Origin: Nocardia arthritidis
Lineage (GTDB): Bacteria; Actinomycetota; Actinomycetes; Mycobacteriales; Mycobacteriaceae
Direction of reading: 5' to 3'
NCBI RefSeq assembly: GCF_011801145.1
Contig: NZ_CP046172.1
Location: 1,054,001 to 1,118,000 of the forward strand
DNA: 64,000 nucleotides
Shown piece by piece: positions 43,350-52,903 of this stretch. Within the stretch, counting starts at the first letter, position 1, and each line of letters opens with the position of its first letter. The position numbers were made by a program, and so were the translations under genes. The notes beneath the pieces were generated by a model. That model saw only the letters and a list, made by a program, of their open reading frames with translations. It searched no databases and had not been told where the DNA came from.

Positions 43350-45076
43350 TTCGCAAGGCACTCGGGCTGGTTCCCGCCGATTTCGCCGGGCTGACACCGA
43401 AATTGTTCGCCGCCATCGTGGCGCAGGCGCTGAGTCAGGCCGTCGCCTACCTCTTGCTGGTGCCGGTGTTGGAGGCGCTGTTCGACGGCGATCTCGGCCG
43501 CGCCTGGGCCTGGACGCTCGGTATGGCGGTCGCGGTCGCGGCCGTCCTCGTATTCGGTTATCAGCAGGCGTCGCTCGGGCTGCGGATCGGTGTCGGGATG
43601 CAGCACGGATTGCAGACCCGGCTCGGTGATCAGCTGAACGCGCTGCCCCTCGGCTGGTTCGAATCCCATGCGGCCGGGCCGATTTCGCGGATCATCGGGG
43701 AGAACGTGCGCGAGCTGCAGGGCCTGGTGGCCTATCTGCTCGCCAAAGTGGTTACCGCCGTGCTGGTTCCGCTCGGGGTCGCGGTCGGCATGCTGTTCAT
43801 CGACTGGCGCATCGCGCTGGCCATGCTGTTGGCCGCGCCGGTGCTGTATCTGGTGAACGGCCTGGCCAACCGGTCGTATTCGCGGGCCGATGCCCGGCTG
43901 CACGACGCGGCGGCCGAGGCCGATTCGCGGGTGGTGGAATTCGCGCAGGCGCAGCCGGTGCTGCGGGCCTGCGGTGCGGTGGGCGCGGGTAACCGGGCAC
44001 TGGAAAGCGCACTGGCCGAACAGCGTTCGGCTAGCAGGCGGCTGCTGTTCGCATCGGTGCCGGGCCTGATCGTATTCGCGCTGTTCGTGCAGGCGGTCTT
44101 CCTGGTGCTCGTCTATATAGCGGTGGGCCGGACCACCGGTGGCGCCATTTCGGCCGCAGCGGCCATCGCGCTGATCGCGGTGAGTTCGCGCTTCATCGAA
44201 CCGCTCAATCAGGCGGCGCAATTGGGCACCGCGCTGCGGACCGCCGCGGCCGCCGCGGACCGCATCACCGGGCTGCTCGCCGAGCCGGTGCTGCCGGAAG
44301 TGACGAAGCAGGTGACACCGGGCGCACCCGAAATCGTCTTCGACGATGTGACTTTCGGCTATCAGCCGGATAAGCCGGTGCTCGCCGGGCTGTCGTTCAC
44401 CGTGCCCGCGGGCAGCACCACCGCCATCGTCGGGCCGAGCGGCGCCGGTAAGACGACATTATTGCGGCTGGCGGCGCGCTTCCACGATGTCACCGGCGGC
44501 CGGGTGCTGGTCGGCGGGCACGATGTGCGGGAACAGCCGTCGGAGACGCTGCTGAATCAGCTCTCGCTGGTGTTCCAGAACGTCTATCTGTTCAATCGCT
44601 CTGTCGCGGAGAATATTCGGATCGGCAGGCCGGACGCCACCGATGACGAGGTGCGGCGCGCGGCCGCGGCGGCCAGGGTCGACGAGATCGTCGAGCGGCT
44701 GCCCGATGGTTTCGACACACCGGTCGGCGAGGGCGGTGCTGCATTGTCCGGCGGTGAGCGGCAACGGGTTTCGATCGCACGGGCGCTGCTGAAGGATGCG
44801 CCGATCGTGCTGCTGGACGAGGCGACCAGCGCGCTGGATCCGCACAGCGAGGCCGTCGTGGTGCGTGGCGTGCACGAATTGACCAGGGATAAAACGGTGA
44901 TCGTTGTGGCGCATCGGCTGTCGACGATCGCGCACGCCGACCAGATCCTGTTCGTCGATGGCGGACGGATCGTCGAACGCGGTACGCACGACGAGCTTCT
45001 GGCACGCGATGGCCGCTACGCGGCGTTCTGGAACGAGCGGTCGCGCGCGGCCGGTTGGCGCTTGGCCGCGGCGTAG
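43346..45076 (+). CDS. irtB: IrtB-type siderophore ABC transporter half
   Basis: A 576-residue partner of IrtA with six helices and an ATPase: Walker A GPSGAGKTT (about 362-370), signature LSGGERQ (about 466), Walker B IVLLDEATSALDPHSE. It starts inside the irtA stop (ATGA), so the two halves should be made in equal amounts. A bidirectional hairpin follows the stop. Confidence 0.85.
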   Translation: MIRKALGLVPADFAGLTPKLFAAIVAQALSQAVAYLLLVPVLEALFDGDLGRAWAWTLGMAVAVAAVLVFGYQQASLGLRIGVGMQHGLQTRLGDQLNALPLGWFESHAAGPISRIIGENVRELQGLVAYLLAKVVTAVLVPLGVAVGMLFIDWRIALAMLLAAPVLYLVNGLANRSYSRADARLHDAAAEADSRVVEFAQAQPVLRACGAVGAGNRALESALAEQRSASRRLLFASVPGLIVFALFVQAVFLVLVYIAVGRTTGGAISAAAAIALIAVSSRFIEPLNQAAQLGTALRTAAAAADRITGLLAEPVLPEVTKQVTPGAPEIVFDDVTFGYQPDKPVLAGLSFTVPAGSTTAIVGPSGAGKTTLLRLAARFHDVTGGRVLVGGHDVREQPSETLLNQLSLVFQNVYLFNRSVAENIRIGRPDATDDEVRRAAAAARVDEIVERLPDGFDTPVGEGGAALSGGERQRVSIARALLKDAPIVLLDEATSALDPHSEAVVVRGVHELTRDKTVIVVAHRLSTIAHADQILFVDGGRIVERGTHDELLARDGRYAAFWNERSRAAGWRLAAA

Positions 45077-45088
45077 CGCGACCCCGGG

Positions 45089-45117
45089 GCCCGGGCCTAC
45101 TTCCAGTAGGCCCGGGC
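45089..45117. terminator. Bidirectional hairpin embedded in the SIP gene 3' end
   Basis: GCCCGGGCCTACT (45089-45101) pairs perfectly with 45105-45117 with only a three-base loop, then TTT. It ends irtB transcription 13 bp after its stop. On the other strand it lies within the last codons and the stop (45097-45099) of the siderophore-interacting gene, which is unusual. Confidence 0.78.
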
Positions 45118-45798
45118 TTTGACGGCGGTCTTGGGCAGGCCGTGCACCGTGCGGAAGGTTTTGGTGATCGCGCGGGTGGTCTGACCGCAGCACGCGATCC
45201 AGGCGTAAGCGTCTGCGGGGCAATCGATTTCCTGCGCCTGCTCGCGCATCAGCCGTCCGCTGTCCAGCCGCTGCAGCCAGGTCACCTCGTGGTGCGGCTT
45301 GTTGCGGACCGGCAGTGTGGTGTCGGATTCGTGCTGCCATTCCAGCCAGACCCGGGCGGGGGTGTCGCCGATCGCGTCGAGTAGCGAGTTGATGGCGGGC
45401 AGGGAGGCGGTGTCGCCGAAGACCAGGTATTCGCGGGGGGTTATCTCGGGCAGGGTGAAGTCGGAGCCGAGCACGGAGGCGTCGATCTGATCGCCGACCG
45501 CGGCATTGCTCGCCCACTGTGCGGCGGGCCCGTGATGCAGTGCGAATTCGATCCAGCAGCGGTCGTTTTCGGGATCCGGGTCCACCAGGGTGTAGCCGCG
45601 CTGGTGTTCCTTGTCGCCGTTGGGGATCCAGAGCCGCACCCACTGGGTGGGATGCACCGGGTGGTCGGCGAGCAGACCTCCCGTATCGAAGCCGAGCCGA
45701 ATGAATTTATCGGTGATCAACTCGGTGGAGGTGACGGTGAGCCGGTAGTCATCGGCCCGCCACGCCTTCAGCATCAGGCCTTCGAATCCTCTTCCCAT
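45097..45798 (-). CDS. Siderophore-interacting protein (SIP) ferric-siderophore reductase
   Basis: A 233-residue flavoprotein of the ViuB/SIP family. RGYTLVDPDPEN (about 68-79) is the FAD-binding RxYT motif, VFGDTASLPAINSLLDA the NAD(P)H-binding start and WIACCGQTTRAITKTFR the C-terminal cofactor contact. It would reduce Fe(III)-siderophore in the cytosol and release Fe(II). In mycobacteria this domain is fused to IrtA; here it is a separate convergent gene. An iron box lies immediately before the ATG at 45799-45817. Confidence 0.88.
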   Translation of the reverse strand: MGRGFEGLMLKAWRADDYRLTVTSTELITDKFIRLGFDTGGLLADHPVHPTQWVRLWIPNGDKEHQRGYTLVDPDPENDRCWIEFALHHGPAAQWASNAAVGDQIDASVLGSDFTLPEITPREYLVFGDTASLPAINSLLDAIGDTPARVWLEWQHESDTTLPVRNKPHHEVTWLQRLDSGRLMREQAQEIDCPADAYAWIACCGQTTRAITKTFRTVHGLPKTAVKARAYWK

Positions 45799-45817
45799 GA
45801 TGCTAAGCCTAACCTAA
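45799..45817 (-). promoter_or_regulatory. IdeR/DtxR iron box upstream of the SIP gene
   Basis: The right two-thirds, AAGCCTAACCTAA, matches the 19-bp consensus exactly; overall about 15 of 19 positions match. It touches the SIP start codon, so IdeR would block the promoter or the start region directly. Confidence 0.72.
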
Positions 45818-45830
45818 CTATAGCGAAAAC

Positions 45831-45863
45831 GCCGATGGTCCGCGACGGGCGCGGACCATCGGC
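45831..45863 (-). terminator. Hairpin after MTB12-like gene
   Basis: GCCGATGGTCCGCG (45831-45844) pairs perfectly with 45850-45863 across a five-base loop. It follows the MTB12-like stop (minus strand) and protects the SIP gene from readthrough. Confidence 0.8.
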
Positions 45864-45875
45864 GTAGGTCGCGGT

Positions 45876-46349
45876 TCAGACGTTGCAGGGCAGGCCCGCG
45901 AATCCGGCGATCTTGCACAGTGATTCACGGCTCAGCTTCCACTTGCCGTCTACCTGCCGCCAGGACAGCTCGACCAGTGGCATCTCCGGGTAGCCCGGCG
46001 CGACCGTCTTCAGCTGCGCGGTGGTGCGGTCGCCCTCGGTGTCGACCGGGCCGACAATGGACCACTGGTAGCCCGGCAGCGTATCGATGATGGCGGCGAC
46101 CTGGTCGATGATCGGCAGTCCGGCCTCGCCGACCTCCAACTCGGCGGCCCGATCGGCCCGCGCCGCACCGCGATTCAGTGCGAGTTGGAGCTTTGCCTGC
46201 AGTTCGCCTGCACTCGGTGCCGCGGCCAGGTACGCGCTCGGTGCCGCGACGGCCGGTGCGGCGGTCAAAGCCGCGCCTGCGGGGCCGAGCAACGCGGCGG
46301 CGGTCACTGCGATCGCGGCGGCCGCCGCGCGATTCTTGCTGGTAATCAT
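45876..46349 (-). CDS. Secreted low-molecular-weight antigen MTB12 (CFP-2)-like protein
   Basis: A 157-residue exported protein. Residues 1-36 are a signal peptide rich in Ala (cleavage near AVAAPS). The mature part, with SAGELQAKLQLALNRGAARA, YQWSIVGPVDTEGDRTTAQL and SWRQVDGKWKLSRESLCKIA, follows the mycobacterial MTB12 pattern. The MTB12 family is an abundant secreted antigen of unknown function. It is divergent from the lysine monooxygenase gene and shares with it a spacer carrying an iron box, so it may be produced under iron limitation. Confidence 0.78.
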   Translation of the reverse strand: MITSKNRAAAAAIAVTAAALLGPAGAALTAAPAVAAPSAYLAAAPSAGELQAKLQLALNRGAARADRAAELEVGEAGLPIIDQVAAIIDTLPGYQWSIVGPVDTEGDRTTAQLKTVAPGYPEMPLVELSWRQVDGKWKLSRESLCKIAGFAGLPCNV

Positions 46350-46432
46350 GGTGATCCAATCGTTTTCGGGATGTCGGTGGCCCGTTCGCTGCCGTCGCAC
46401 GCGATAGCGCGATTCGGTGCCGTTCTGGAATA

Positions 46433-46451
46433 TAAGGTAAGCCTATGCAAA
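46433..46451 (+). promoter_or_regulatory. IdeR/DtxR iron box between MTB12-like gene and nbtG
   Basis: The 19-mer around TAAGGTAAGCCTATGC fits the consensus at about 15 of 19 positions. It is better on the left half. It lies 84 bp upstream of the MTB12-like start and 107 bp upstream of the nbtG start. Confidence 0.6.
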
Positions 46452-46557
46452 TATGGGTGCGTTGTTTCCGGCCTCGCTCGGCTCGTGCCATTCCGCGCAG
46501 CTGAGCGCGCTCGCGAATAGCTGACAGGTGGCTGGAATCACAGAGTTGGGAGTATCC

Positions 46558-47844
46558 GTGGACAGACTTCTGGTGGTCGGCGGCGGCCCGAAGGCGATGG
46601 CCGTCGCGGCCAAGGCGCATGTGCTGCGCTCGCTCGGGCTGCCCGCGCCACATGTGGTGATCGTGGAATCCCATGCGGTGGGCGGGAATTGGCTGCCGAG
46701 CGGCGGCTGGACCGACGGCAGGCACCGGTTGGGGACCAATCCGGAGAAGGATGTCGGCTTCCCCTACCACTCGACCTGGGCGCGCGGTCACAATCGCGCG
46801 ATCAACGAGGCGATGGTGGCATTCGGCTGGACCGCGTTCCTGGTGGAGCGGGGCACCTACGCGGAGTGGGTGGATCGCGGCCGCCCGAGCCCGCACCATC
46901 ACGTCTGGGCCAAATATTTGCAGTGGGTGGCGCGCAAATCCGAGGTCGAGGTGGTTTTCGGCACGGTCGAGCGGATTTCGCCCGCGGGTGAGGGCTGGCT
47001 GGTCTCGGTGACCGAGGCGGGTGGCGCGGTCACCGAACTGGCCGCGGATCGGTTGATGATCACCGGTCCCGGGCGCAGTGATCGCGCACTCGCCGACCAT
47101 CCGAAAATGCTGAGCATCGCGGAATTCTGGAATCTCGCGGGTAAGCGCAGGCTGCCCGCCTCCTCGCGGGCCGCGGTCATCGGCGGCGGCGAGACCGCGG
47201 GTTCCGCACTGGACGAGCTGGTCCGGCACGACGTGCTGACGGTCTCGGCGATCTCGCCCGCGGCCACCCTCTACACCCGCGGTGAGAGCTATTTCGAGAA
47301 CTCGCTCTACAGCGATCCGGCGAAGTGGCGGGCGCTGAGCCTGGCGGAGCGCCGAGATGTGGTGCGCCGCACCGACCGTGGTGTGTTCTCGGTGCGAGTG
47401 CAGGAGAATCTGCTCGGCGACAGCCGGGTGCATCACCTACAGGGCCGGGTGGTCCGGGTGGTCGATCAAGGTGAAACGGTGGCACTGACGCTGCGCAACG
47501 AGCTGCGCCCGGATCAGGTGCTCGCCTTCGATCTGGTGGTCGACGCGACCGGCGGCCAGCCGCTGTGGTTTCTGGAGCTGTTCGACGCCGACGCCGCGGA
47601 TCTGCTCGAGCTCGCCGTCGGCGGTCCGATCAGCCAGGCGCGGATCGAGACGGCGATCGGACACGATCTGGCCGTCTCCGGTCTGGCGGCGAAGCTCTAT
47701 CTGCCGAATCTGGCCGGGCTGGCGCAGGGGCCCGGCTTCCCGAATCTCAGTTGTCTGGGCGAACTCTCGGATCGGGTGCTCGGTTCGGCGCCCGTGCGCT
47801 CCGCCACAGTGTCGTATGCCGACGCGAATCGGACAGCCATTTAG
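46558..47844 (+). CDS. nbtG: L-lysine N6-monooxygenase of the MbtG/NbtG type
   Basis: A 428-residue flavin N-hydroxylase. The FAD motif region is LLVVGGGPKAMAVAAKAHVL, followed by SGGWTDGRHRLGTNPEKDVG, which is characteristic of MbtG. AAVIGGGETAGSALDEL is the NADPH site, ENSLYSDPAKW and DLVVDATGGQPLWF are conserved. It hydroxylates the lysine side-chain nitrogen as the first step to the hydroxamate. GTG 46558 follows GGGAG; another in-frame GTG lies 30 bp upstream. An iron box precedes it, and a formyltransferase follows it. Confidence 0.9.
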   Translation: MDRLLVVGGGPKAMAVAAKAHVLRSLGLPAPHVVIVESHAVGGNWLPSGGWTDGRHRLGTNPEKDVGFPYHSTWARGHNRAINEAMVAFGWTAFLVERGTYAEWVDRGRPSPHHHVWAKYLQWVARKSEVEVVFGTVERISPAGEGWLVSVTEAGGAVTELAADRLMITGPGRSDRALADHPKMLSIAEFWNLAGKRRLPASSRAAVIGGGETAGSALDELVRHDVLTVSAISPAATLYTRGESYFENSLYSDPAKWRALSLAERRDVVRRTDRGVFSVRVQENLLGDSRVHHLQGRVVRVVDQGETVALTLRNELRPDQVLAFDLVVDATGGQPLWFLELFDADAADLLELAVGGPISQARIETAIGHDLAVSGLAAKLYLPNLAGLAQGPGFPNLSCLGELSDRVLGSAPVRSATVSYADANRTAI

Positions 47845-47859
47845 GTTAGGCTGTCCTCA
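47841..47859 (+). promoter_or_regulatory. IdeR/DtxR iron box before the formyltransferase
   Basis: TTAGGTTAGGCT matches the left part of the consensus perfectly, overall 16 of 19. It overlaps the nbtG stop and lies 36 bp before the formyltransferase ATG, so the downstream gene has its own iron-dependent promoter. Confidence 0.78.
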
Positions 47860-47895
47860 TTATTGCGCGCTCGGTGAAGGTGAGGTTCGGTTCAT

Positions 47896-48837
47896 ATGCG
47901 CATCGTGTCGTTCGGCTTCCAGACCTGGGGGCGCAAAACCCTGCAGGCGCTGCTCGATTCGGGGCATGAGGTGGTGCTCGCGGTCACCCACCCGGCCAGT
48001 GCGCAGTCGTACAAGGCGATCTGGTCGGATTCGGTCGAGGAACTGGCCAGGGCGCACGGCATCCCGGTGCATCTGACCGAGCGGGCCGACGCCGAGACCA
48101 TCGACCTGGTCAAGCGGGCCGAGCCGGACATCATCGTGGTGAACAGCTGGTACACCTGGATGCCGCCCGAGCTGTACAACCTGCCCCCGCACGGCACGCT
48201 GAACCTGCACGACTCGCTGCTGCCGCGCTTCACCGGTTTCTCCCCGGTGTTGTGGGCGCTGATCAGCGGCGCCACCGAATTCGGCCTCACCGTGCATCGG
48301 ATGGATGAGCAGCTGGACACCGGCGATATCCTGGTGCAGCACCGGCTGCCGATCGGCCCAAAGGCGACCGGCACCGAATTGGTGCTCGCCGGAATGGAAT
48401 TGATTCCCGGCGCGATCCGCGAGGCGCTCGACGCACTGGAATCCGGCACGGCGGTGTGGCGCCCACAGGACAAGTCGCAGCGGACCTACTTCCACAAGCG
48501 CAGCGAGCGCGACAGCCGAATCGATTGGCGCACAACGGCGGTCGACTTGGAGCGGTTCGTGCGCGCGCTGTCCGAACCATATCCGCGCGCGTTCAGCTTC
48601 TACCGCGGCGCGAAGGTCGAAATCCTGCACGCCGAGATCTCCGAGGCCGGTTACGGCGGCACGCCAGGGCGAGTGATCGTGCAGGAGGGCGGCGGTGTCG
48701 TGGTGTGCGGTCCCGACGCCCATCGCGGTAACGGCAAGGGGCTGTTGATCAAACGCGTGCGCACCGCCGATGGCGTCGAACATGCGGGTGCCGAATTCTT
48801 CAGTGGCGGAGGTTATCTCACCGACGCGCCGGAGTGA
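47896..48837 (+). CDS. N-hydroxy-amino acid formyltransferase (Fmt/FxbA-like)
   Basis: A 313-residue protein with the 10-formyl-THF transferase fold. [17 protein letters not shown] carries the Asn-His-Ser/Leu-Leu-Pro active-site set and DTGDILVQ the catalytic aspartate. The C-terminal part resembles Fmt-like sugar or siderophore transferases such as FxbA of exochelin synthesis. It is too diverged for methionyl-tRNA formylation. Placed directly after the lysine N-hydroxylase, it most likely formylates the hydroxylated nitrogen to give a hydroxamate. It is followed by the first NRPS 40 bp later. Confidence 0.82.
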   Translation: MRIVSFGFQTWGRKTLQALLDSGHEVVLAVTHPASAQSYKAIWSDSVEELARAHGIPVHLTERADAETIDLVKRAEPDIIVVNSWYTWMPPELYNLPPHGTLNLHDSLLPRFTGFSPVLWALISGATEFGLTVHRMDEQLDTGDILVQHRLPIGPKATGTELVLAGMELIPGAIREALDALESGTAVWRPQDKSQRTYFHKRSERDSRIDWRTTAVDLERFVRALSEPYPRAFSFYRGAKVEILHAEISEAGYGGTPGRVIVQEGGGVVVCGPDAHRGNGKGLLIKRVRTADGVEHAGAEFFSGGGYLTDAPE

Positions 48838-48877
48838 ACGGCCGTGGCAGCATCGTCCGACCAGAGGCCGAAGGAAT

Positions 48878-51800
48878 ATGTCGACCATCGAAACAGCCAG
48901 GCAAGCGGTGGCTTTCGCGCGTCCGCTGTCCGCGGCGCAGCGCAGGGCCTGGTTCGTGCAGACCAGAGACCCCGATGACACCACCCTCAACACCTGTCTC
49001 GCCTTCCGGCTGACCGGCGCACTCGATCCGGCCCGGCTGCGTCGTGCGGTCGAAACCGTGGTGGCCAGGCACGACATTCTGCGCACCACATATGGCTGCG
49101 GCCCCGATGGCGAGCCGGTGCAGCTCGTTCGCGACGAACTGCCCGGGTGGTGGCGCGAACACGACGTGTCGACGGCGACCGAACTCGGCCGGGACCGCAG
49201 GGTGCGGGTGCTGATTCACCGGGCGCTCGGCAGACCGTTCGAGCTGGCCGACGAGGCGCCGCTGCGGATTACGCTGATCCGGACCGGCGCGACCGAATTC
49301 GTTTTCGTACTGATCGCGCACACCATCTGCTGGGACGACGACTCGTGGGACATCTTCCGCGCGGAGGTGAACGCGGCCTACCGTGGCACCGAATTACCCA
49401 CGCTCACCACGCAATTCGTCGATATTGCGGTCTGTGACGACCGGGCGGACGAATCGGCGCTCGGGTTCTGGCGGGAGACGCTGCGGCCGCTGCCGGGCGC
49501 GCTGGAGCTGCCGGGCCGTCCGACCGGTGTTTACCCGCCACCGGTCGGCTCTGCCGCTCGCCAGTCCACCGGTGGTGCCCGGCGGAGCGGGCGGTGCACC
49601 GTGGCGGTGCCCGCCGACCTGGTCGGTCAGGTGTCCGCATTCGCCACCGCGTACCGGGTTTCGGCATTCGCGGTGCTGTTCGCCAGTTATCAGGCGATCG
49701 TCCACCGGTACACCGCCGCAACCGATTTCCTGGTCGCGGTGCCGGTGACGGACCGGGATCCGGCGAGCGTATCGATGATCGGCTACTTCGGCGATACGCT
49801 GCTGCTGCGCGCGACACCGCGGCCCGGCGACCGGTTCGCCGACGTTGTCGCCGCGGTCGAGTCGCACTGCGCAGCGGCCTTCGCGAACCAGGGTGTCGGC
49901 ATCGACCGGGTGGTGCGCGAACTCAATCCGGACCGCAGCGCCGGTCGCGACGGCCTGGCCGAGCTGGTGCAGGTCGGCTTCGGTGCGCGGGAGGGTGCGC
50001 GCGGCTTCGAATTCGATGGAATCAACTGTGCTGCGGTCGAATTCGGCGGCCACGCGGCGCAACTGCCGCTGTCGGCTACCGCGGTGCTCGACGGGTCGGC
50101 GGTGCGGCTGGAAGCCGAATACCTCGACGACGTGCTGTCCGCCGAATTGGTCGAGCAGTTGCTGCGGCACTGGTTGACCCTGCTGCGTCGCGCACTCGCC
50201 GATCCGGCCCGCCCACTCGGCGCGTTGGAGCTGTTCGAGCCGGGCGAGCGGGCCGAACTGCTCGCGCTCTCGCGCGGCCCGGTGGTGCCGACCACGCCGG
50301 GCACGGTCGTCGAACTGTTCGGCCGCCGGGTGGCCGCGACACCTGATGCGGTGGCCGTCGTCGCGCCCGGTCGTGCCGGTGCACCCGACCTGGAGCTGAC
50401 CTACGCGGCACTGCATCAGCGTGCGAATCGGTTGGCGCACTGGCTGATTCGCCAGGGCATCGGTGCGGAGGATATCGTCGCGTTGCGGCTGGGGACCTCG
50501 GTGGAATTCGTGGTCGCGGTGCTGGGCGTGCTCGCGGCGGGTGCCGCGTATCTGCCCGTCGACCCGGCGGGGACCGCCGCCGGGGTGGCGTGCCGACTGC
50601 TGCTCGACGCGGCCGATCTCGCAGCCGCCGAGCAGGCGGCGGCCGTGCTGCCCTGGCACGCGCCGACCGATGCCGAGCGGGTGCGCCCGCTGCGTCCGGA
50701 CAATCTGGCCTACCTGGTCCACACCTCCGGGTCGACCGGAAAACCCAAGGGCGTACCGGTTTCCCACGCCGCGCTGACCGAACACCTCACCGGTTTCGCG
50801 GCCGAATGGGGTATCGGACCCGCGGATCGGCTGTTGCAGTCGGCGCCGGTGGGTTTCGACGCGTCGCTGCTGGACATTTTCGTGACGCTGACCGTCGGCG
50901 CGCGCCTGGTCATTCCGAAACCCGATGCGTTCAACGACATTCCGTACATCGCGGAGCTGATCGCCCGATACGGCGTCACGGTGCTGCACCTGGTGCCATC
51001 GACGCTGAGTACCTTGCTGCTGCTGCCCGAGGTGAGCGAATGGCGGGCGCTGCGGCATGTTCCGGTCGGCGGCGAGGCGCTGCTCGGTGAGGTGGCCGAT
51101 CGGTTCGCCGGTGTATTCGACGCCGAATTGCGCAACCACTACGGCCCGACGGAGGCGGTGGTCTCGGCAACGCATTTCACCGTCGACGGCCCCCAAGGCA
51201 CCGGGATCGTGCCGATCGGCAGGCCGAACCGGAATGTGTACGCTCACCTGCTCGACGCGCGGCTGCGGCCGGTGCCGCACGGCGTTGTCGGCGAAATATA
51301 TTTGGGCGGAAATCAATTGGCCCGTGGCTATCTGAACCGGCCCGGCCAGACCGCGGCCCGCTTCGTCGCCGATCCGTACCTGCCGGGGCAGCGGCTCTAT
51401 CGCACCGGTGATCTGGCGCGGCGCGGCCCCGACGGGGTGCTGGAATTCGTCGGCCGGGCGGATGCACAGGTGAAGGTGCGCGGGCACCGGGTGGAACTCG
51501 GCGAGGTGGAGGCCGCCGTCGCCGGCCATCCCGCGGTGGCGCAGTGCGTTGTGATCGCCGCGACCGACGCCGCGATCGGCACCATGCTCGCGGCATACGT
51601 CGTTCCCGTGCCCGGCGCGGCCATCGATCTGGAATCGGTACGGGCACATGCCGATACCGTGTTGCCCGGATATCTGCGGCCCGCGGCGTACACGGTGCTG
51701 GCGGCGATTCCGCGCACCGCCAACGGCAAACTCGACCGGTCCGCGCTGCCCGTCGCGGTTCGCACTGCGCGCCGACCCTATCGGGAACCGGCGTCCGCCA

Positions 51801-52852
51801 ACGAGATTCGGCTCGCCGAAGAGTTCGGACGGTTGCTCGGGCTTGCGCGGGTCGGCGCCGAGGACTCGTTCTTCGAACTGGGCGGGCATTCGCTGCTCGC
51901 GCATCGGCTGCTGGCGTGGATCCGCGACGCATTCGGCATCGGGCTCGACGTGCGGGTGCTCTTCGACACCCCGAGCGTCGCGGGTCTGGCGGCGCTACTG
52001 GAGGCGCGCACGGCCGAGGCGAGCCGGGCGGTGCGCGCACCGGAGCTGAGCGACGAGGTGCGGCGGCGGGTGGTGCAGGAGTGGGCCACCGGTGTCGAAC
52101 TATCCGATGTGCCAACGCTTTCCGCCCTGCTCGCGCGCGGCCGGACCTTTCCGGCAGACCGCGTCGCGGTGCGCTGCGGGACTACGGAGACGACATACGG
52201 AGAGTTCTTCGCCGGACCGCCCGCAGGCCTAGGCGGGTTGGCCGCGGCGCTCGACGCGACCGCCCGGCGCGGCGAACAGCTCGTGCTGCCCGGTGTGGAC
52301 GGGTCGACGATCGTGCTCGACGGCGCGGCACTCGCCGCGGCCGTGGCGGACCGGCGTGCGGTGCTGGCCGACAGCCGCCCGCGCACCGATCCCGCGCTCG
52401 GCCGGGTTGCGGTGCGTTCGACCGATGCGCCGCTGAGGAGCGTGCGCTGCTGTGTCGAACTGCTGGCCGCGCTCGCCGACGGCGCAACCCTGGTGATCGA
52501 TCCGGAGATAGTCGAAAATGGTTCGGCGAGACAGGCTTTCAGCTACCGCGTGGCCGGGTACGCGGGGGTTGTCGCGCGCGGACCCGCGGACGGCTCCCGG
52601 CGGGTGCGCCCGGTGCCGGGCGCGAAGGTGCTCGTGCTGGACGAGTCGTTGCAGCCGGTTCCGCCGGGAGTGCCGGGCGCGGTGTATGTGGGTGGCGCGG
52701 CGCTGGTTTCCGGATACCGGGACGCGTGCGCGGCCGATCGGTTCGTCGCGGATCCGTTCGTCCCGGGCGCCAGGCTGTTCCGCACCGACGATCATGCGCA
52801 CTGGGATGCCGAGGGTTGGCTGGTGCTGACAGCAAATGATAGGTTAGCCTAA
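48878..52852 (+). CDS. NRPS 1: degenerate C - A - PCP - truncated A-like tail
   Basis: A 1324-residue synthetase. The C domain (1 to about 450) reads [11 protein letters not shown] where HHxxxDG is expected; the second, catalytic histidine is Thr148. The A domain (about 460-960) has the complete cores [30 protein letters not shown] and NGKLDRS. By hand alignment its pocket residues read D-A-L-H-P-G-H-V-S. The PCP serine is in [10 protein letters not shown] (about 1004). The last 265 residues resemble the C-terminal half of an A domain ([36 protein letters not shown]) but lack its ATP-binding cores. An iron box overlaps the stop codon. Confidence 0.86.
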   Translation: MSTIETARQAVAFARPLSAAQRRAWFVQTRDPDDTTLNTCLAFRLTGALDPARLRRAVETVVARHDILRTTYGCGPDGEPVQLVRDELPGWWREHDVSTATELGRDRRVRVLIHRALGRPFELADEAPLRITLIRTGATEFVFVLIAHTICWDDDSWDIFRAEVNAAYRGTELPTLTTQFVDIAVCDDRADESALGFWRETLRPLPGALELPGRPTGVYPPPVGSAARQSTGGARRSGRCTVAVPADLVGQVSAFATAYRVSAFAVLFASYQAIVHRYTAATDFLVAVPVTDRDPASVSMIGYFGDTLLLRATPRPGDRFADVVAAVESHCAAAFANQGVGIDRVVRELNPDRSAGRDGLAELVQVGFGAREGARGFEFDGINCAAVEFGGHAAQLPLSATAVLDGSAVRLEAEYLDDVLSAELVEQLLRHWLTLLRRALADPARPLGALELFEPGERAELLALSRGPVVPTTPGTVVELFGRRVAATPDAVAVVAPGRAGAPDLELTYAALHQRANRLAHWLIRQGIGAEDIVALRLGTSVEFVVAVLGVLAAGAAYLPVDPAGTAAGVACRLLLDAADLAAAEQAAAVLPWHAPTDAERVRPLRPDNLAYLVHTSGSTGKPKGVPVSHAALTEHLTGFAAEWGIGPADRLLQSAPVGFDASLLDIFVTLTVGARLVIPKPDAFNDIPYIAELIARYGVTVLHLVPSTLSTLLLLPEVSEWRALRHVPVGGEALLGEVADRFAGVFDAELRNHYGPTEAVVSATHFTVDGPQGTGIVPIGRPNRNVYAHLLDARLRPVPHGVVGEIYLGGNQLARGYLNRPGQTAARFVADPYLPGQRLYRTGDLARRGPDGVLEFVGRADAQVKVRGHRVELGEVEAAVAGHPAVAQCVVIAATDAAIGTMLAAYVVPVPGAAIDLESVRAHADTVLPGYLRPAAYTVLAAIPRTANGKLDRSALPVAVRTARRPYREPASANEIRLAEEFGRLLGLARVGAEDSFFELGGHSLLAHRLLAWIRDAFGIGLDVRVLFDTPSVAGLAALLEARTAEASRAVRAPELSDEVRRRVVQEWATGVELSDVPTLSALLARGRTFPADRVAVRCGTTETTYGEFFAGPPAGLGGLAAALDATARRGEQLVLPGVDGSTIVLDGAALAAAVADRRAVLADSRPRTDPALGRVAVRSTDAPLRSVRCCVELLAALADGATLVIDPEIVENGSARQAFSYRVAGYAGVVARGPADGSRRVRPVPGAKVLVLDESLQPVPPGVPGAVYVGGAALVSGYRDACAADRFVADPFVPGARLFRTDDHAHWDAEGWLVLTANDRLA

Positions 52853-52857
52853 CCTAG
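52839..52857 (+). promoter_or_regulatory. IdeR/DtxR iron box before the siderophore-binding lipoprotein
   Basis: ATAGGTTAGCCTAACCTAG matches 17 of 19 consensus positions and is the best box in the window. It includes the last codons and stop of NRPS 1 and lies 47 bp before the lipoprotein start. Confidence 0.88.
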
Positions 52858-52903
52858 CTCAGGGCCTGGCTGTGTGCCCGGGATTCGACGAAGGAGACGC
52901 AGA

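Noticed and set aside
47896..48837. Annotation as methionyl-tRNA formyltransferase
   Set aside because: Catalytic motifs agree, but sequence diverges from Fmt, and the location between the N-hydroxylase and NRPS genes behind an iron box favours a siderophore role.
49394..51904. Long antisense frame (836 codons) opposite NRPS 1; similar frames opposite NRPS 3 and 4
   Set aside because: Arg/Gly/Ala/His-rich composition without domains, caused by the high third-position GC of the NRPS genes.
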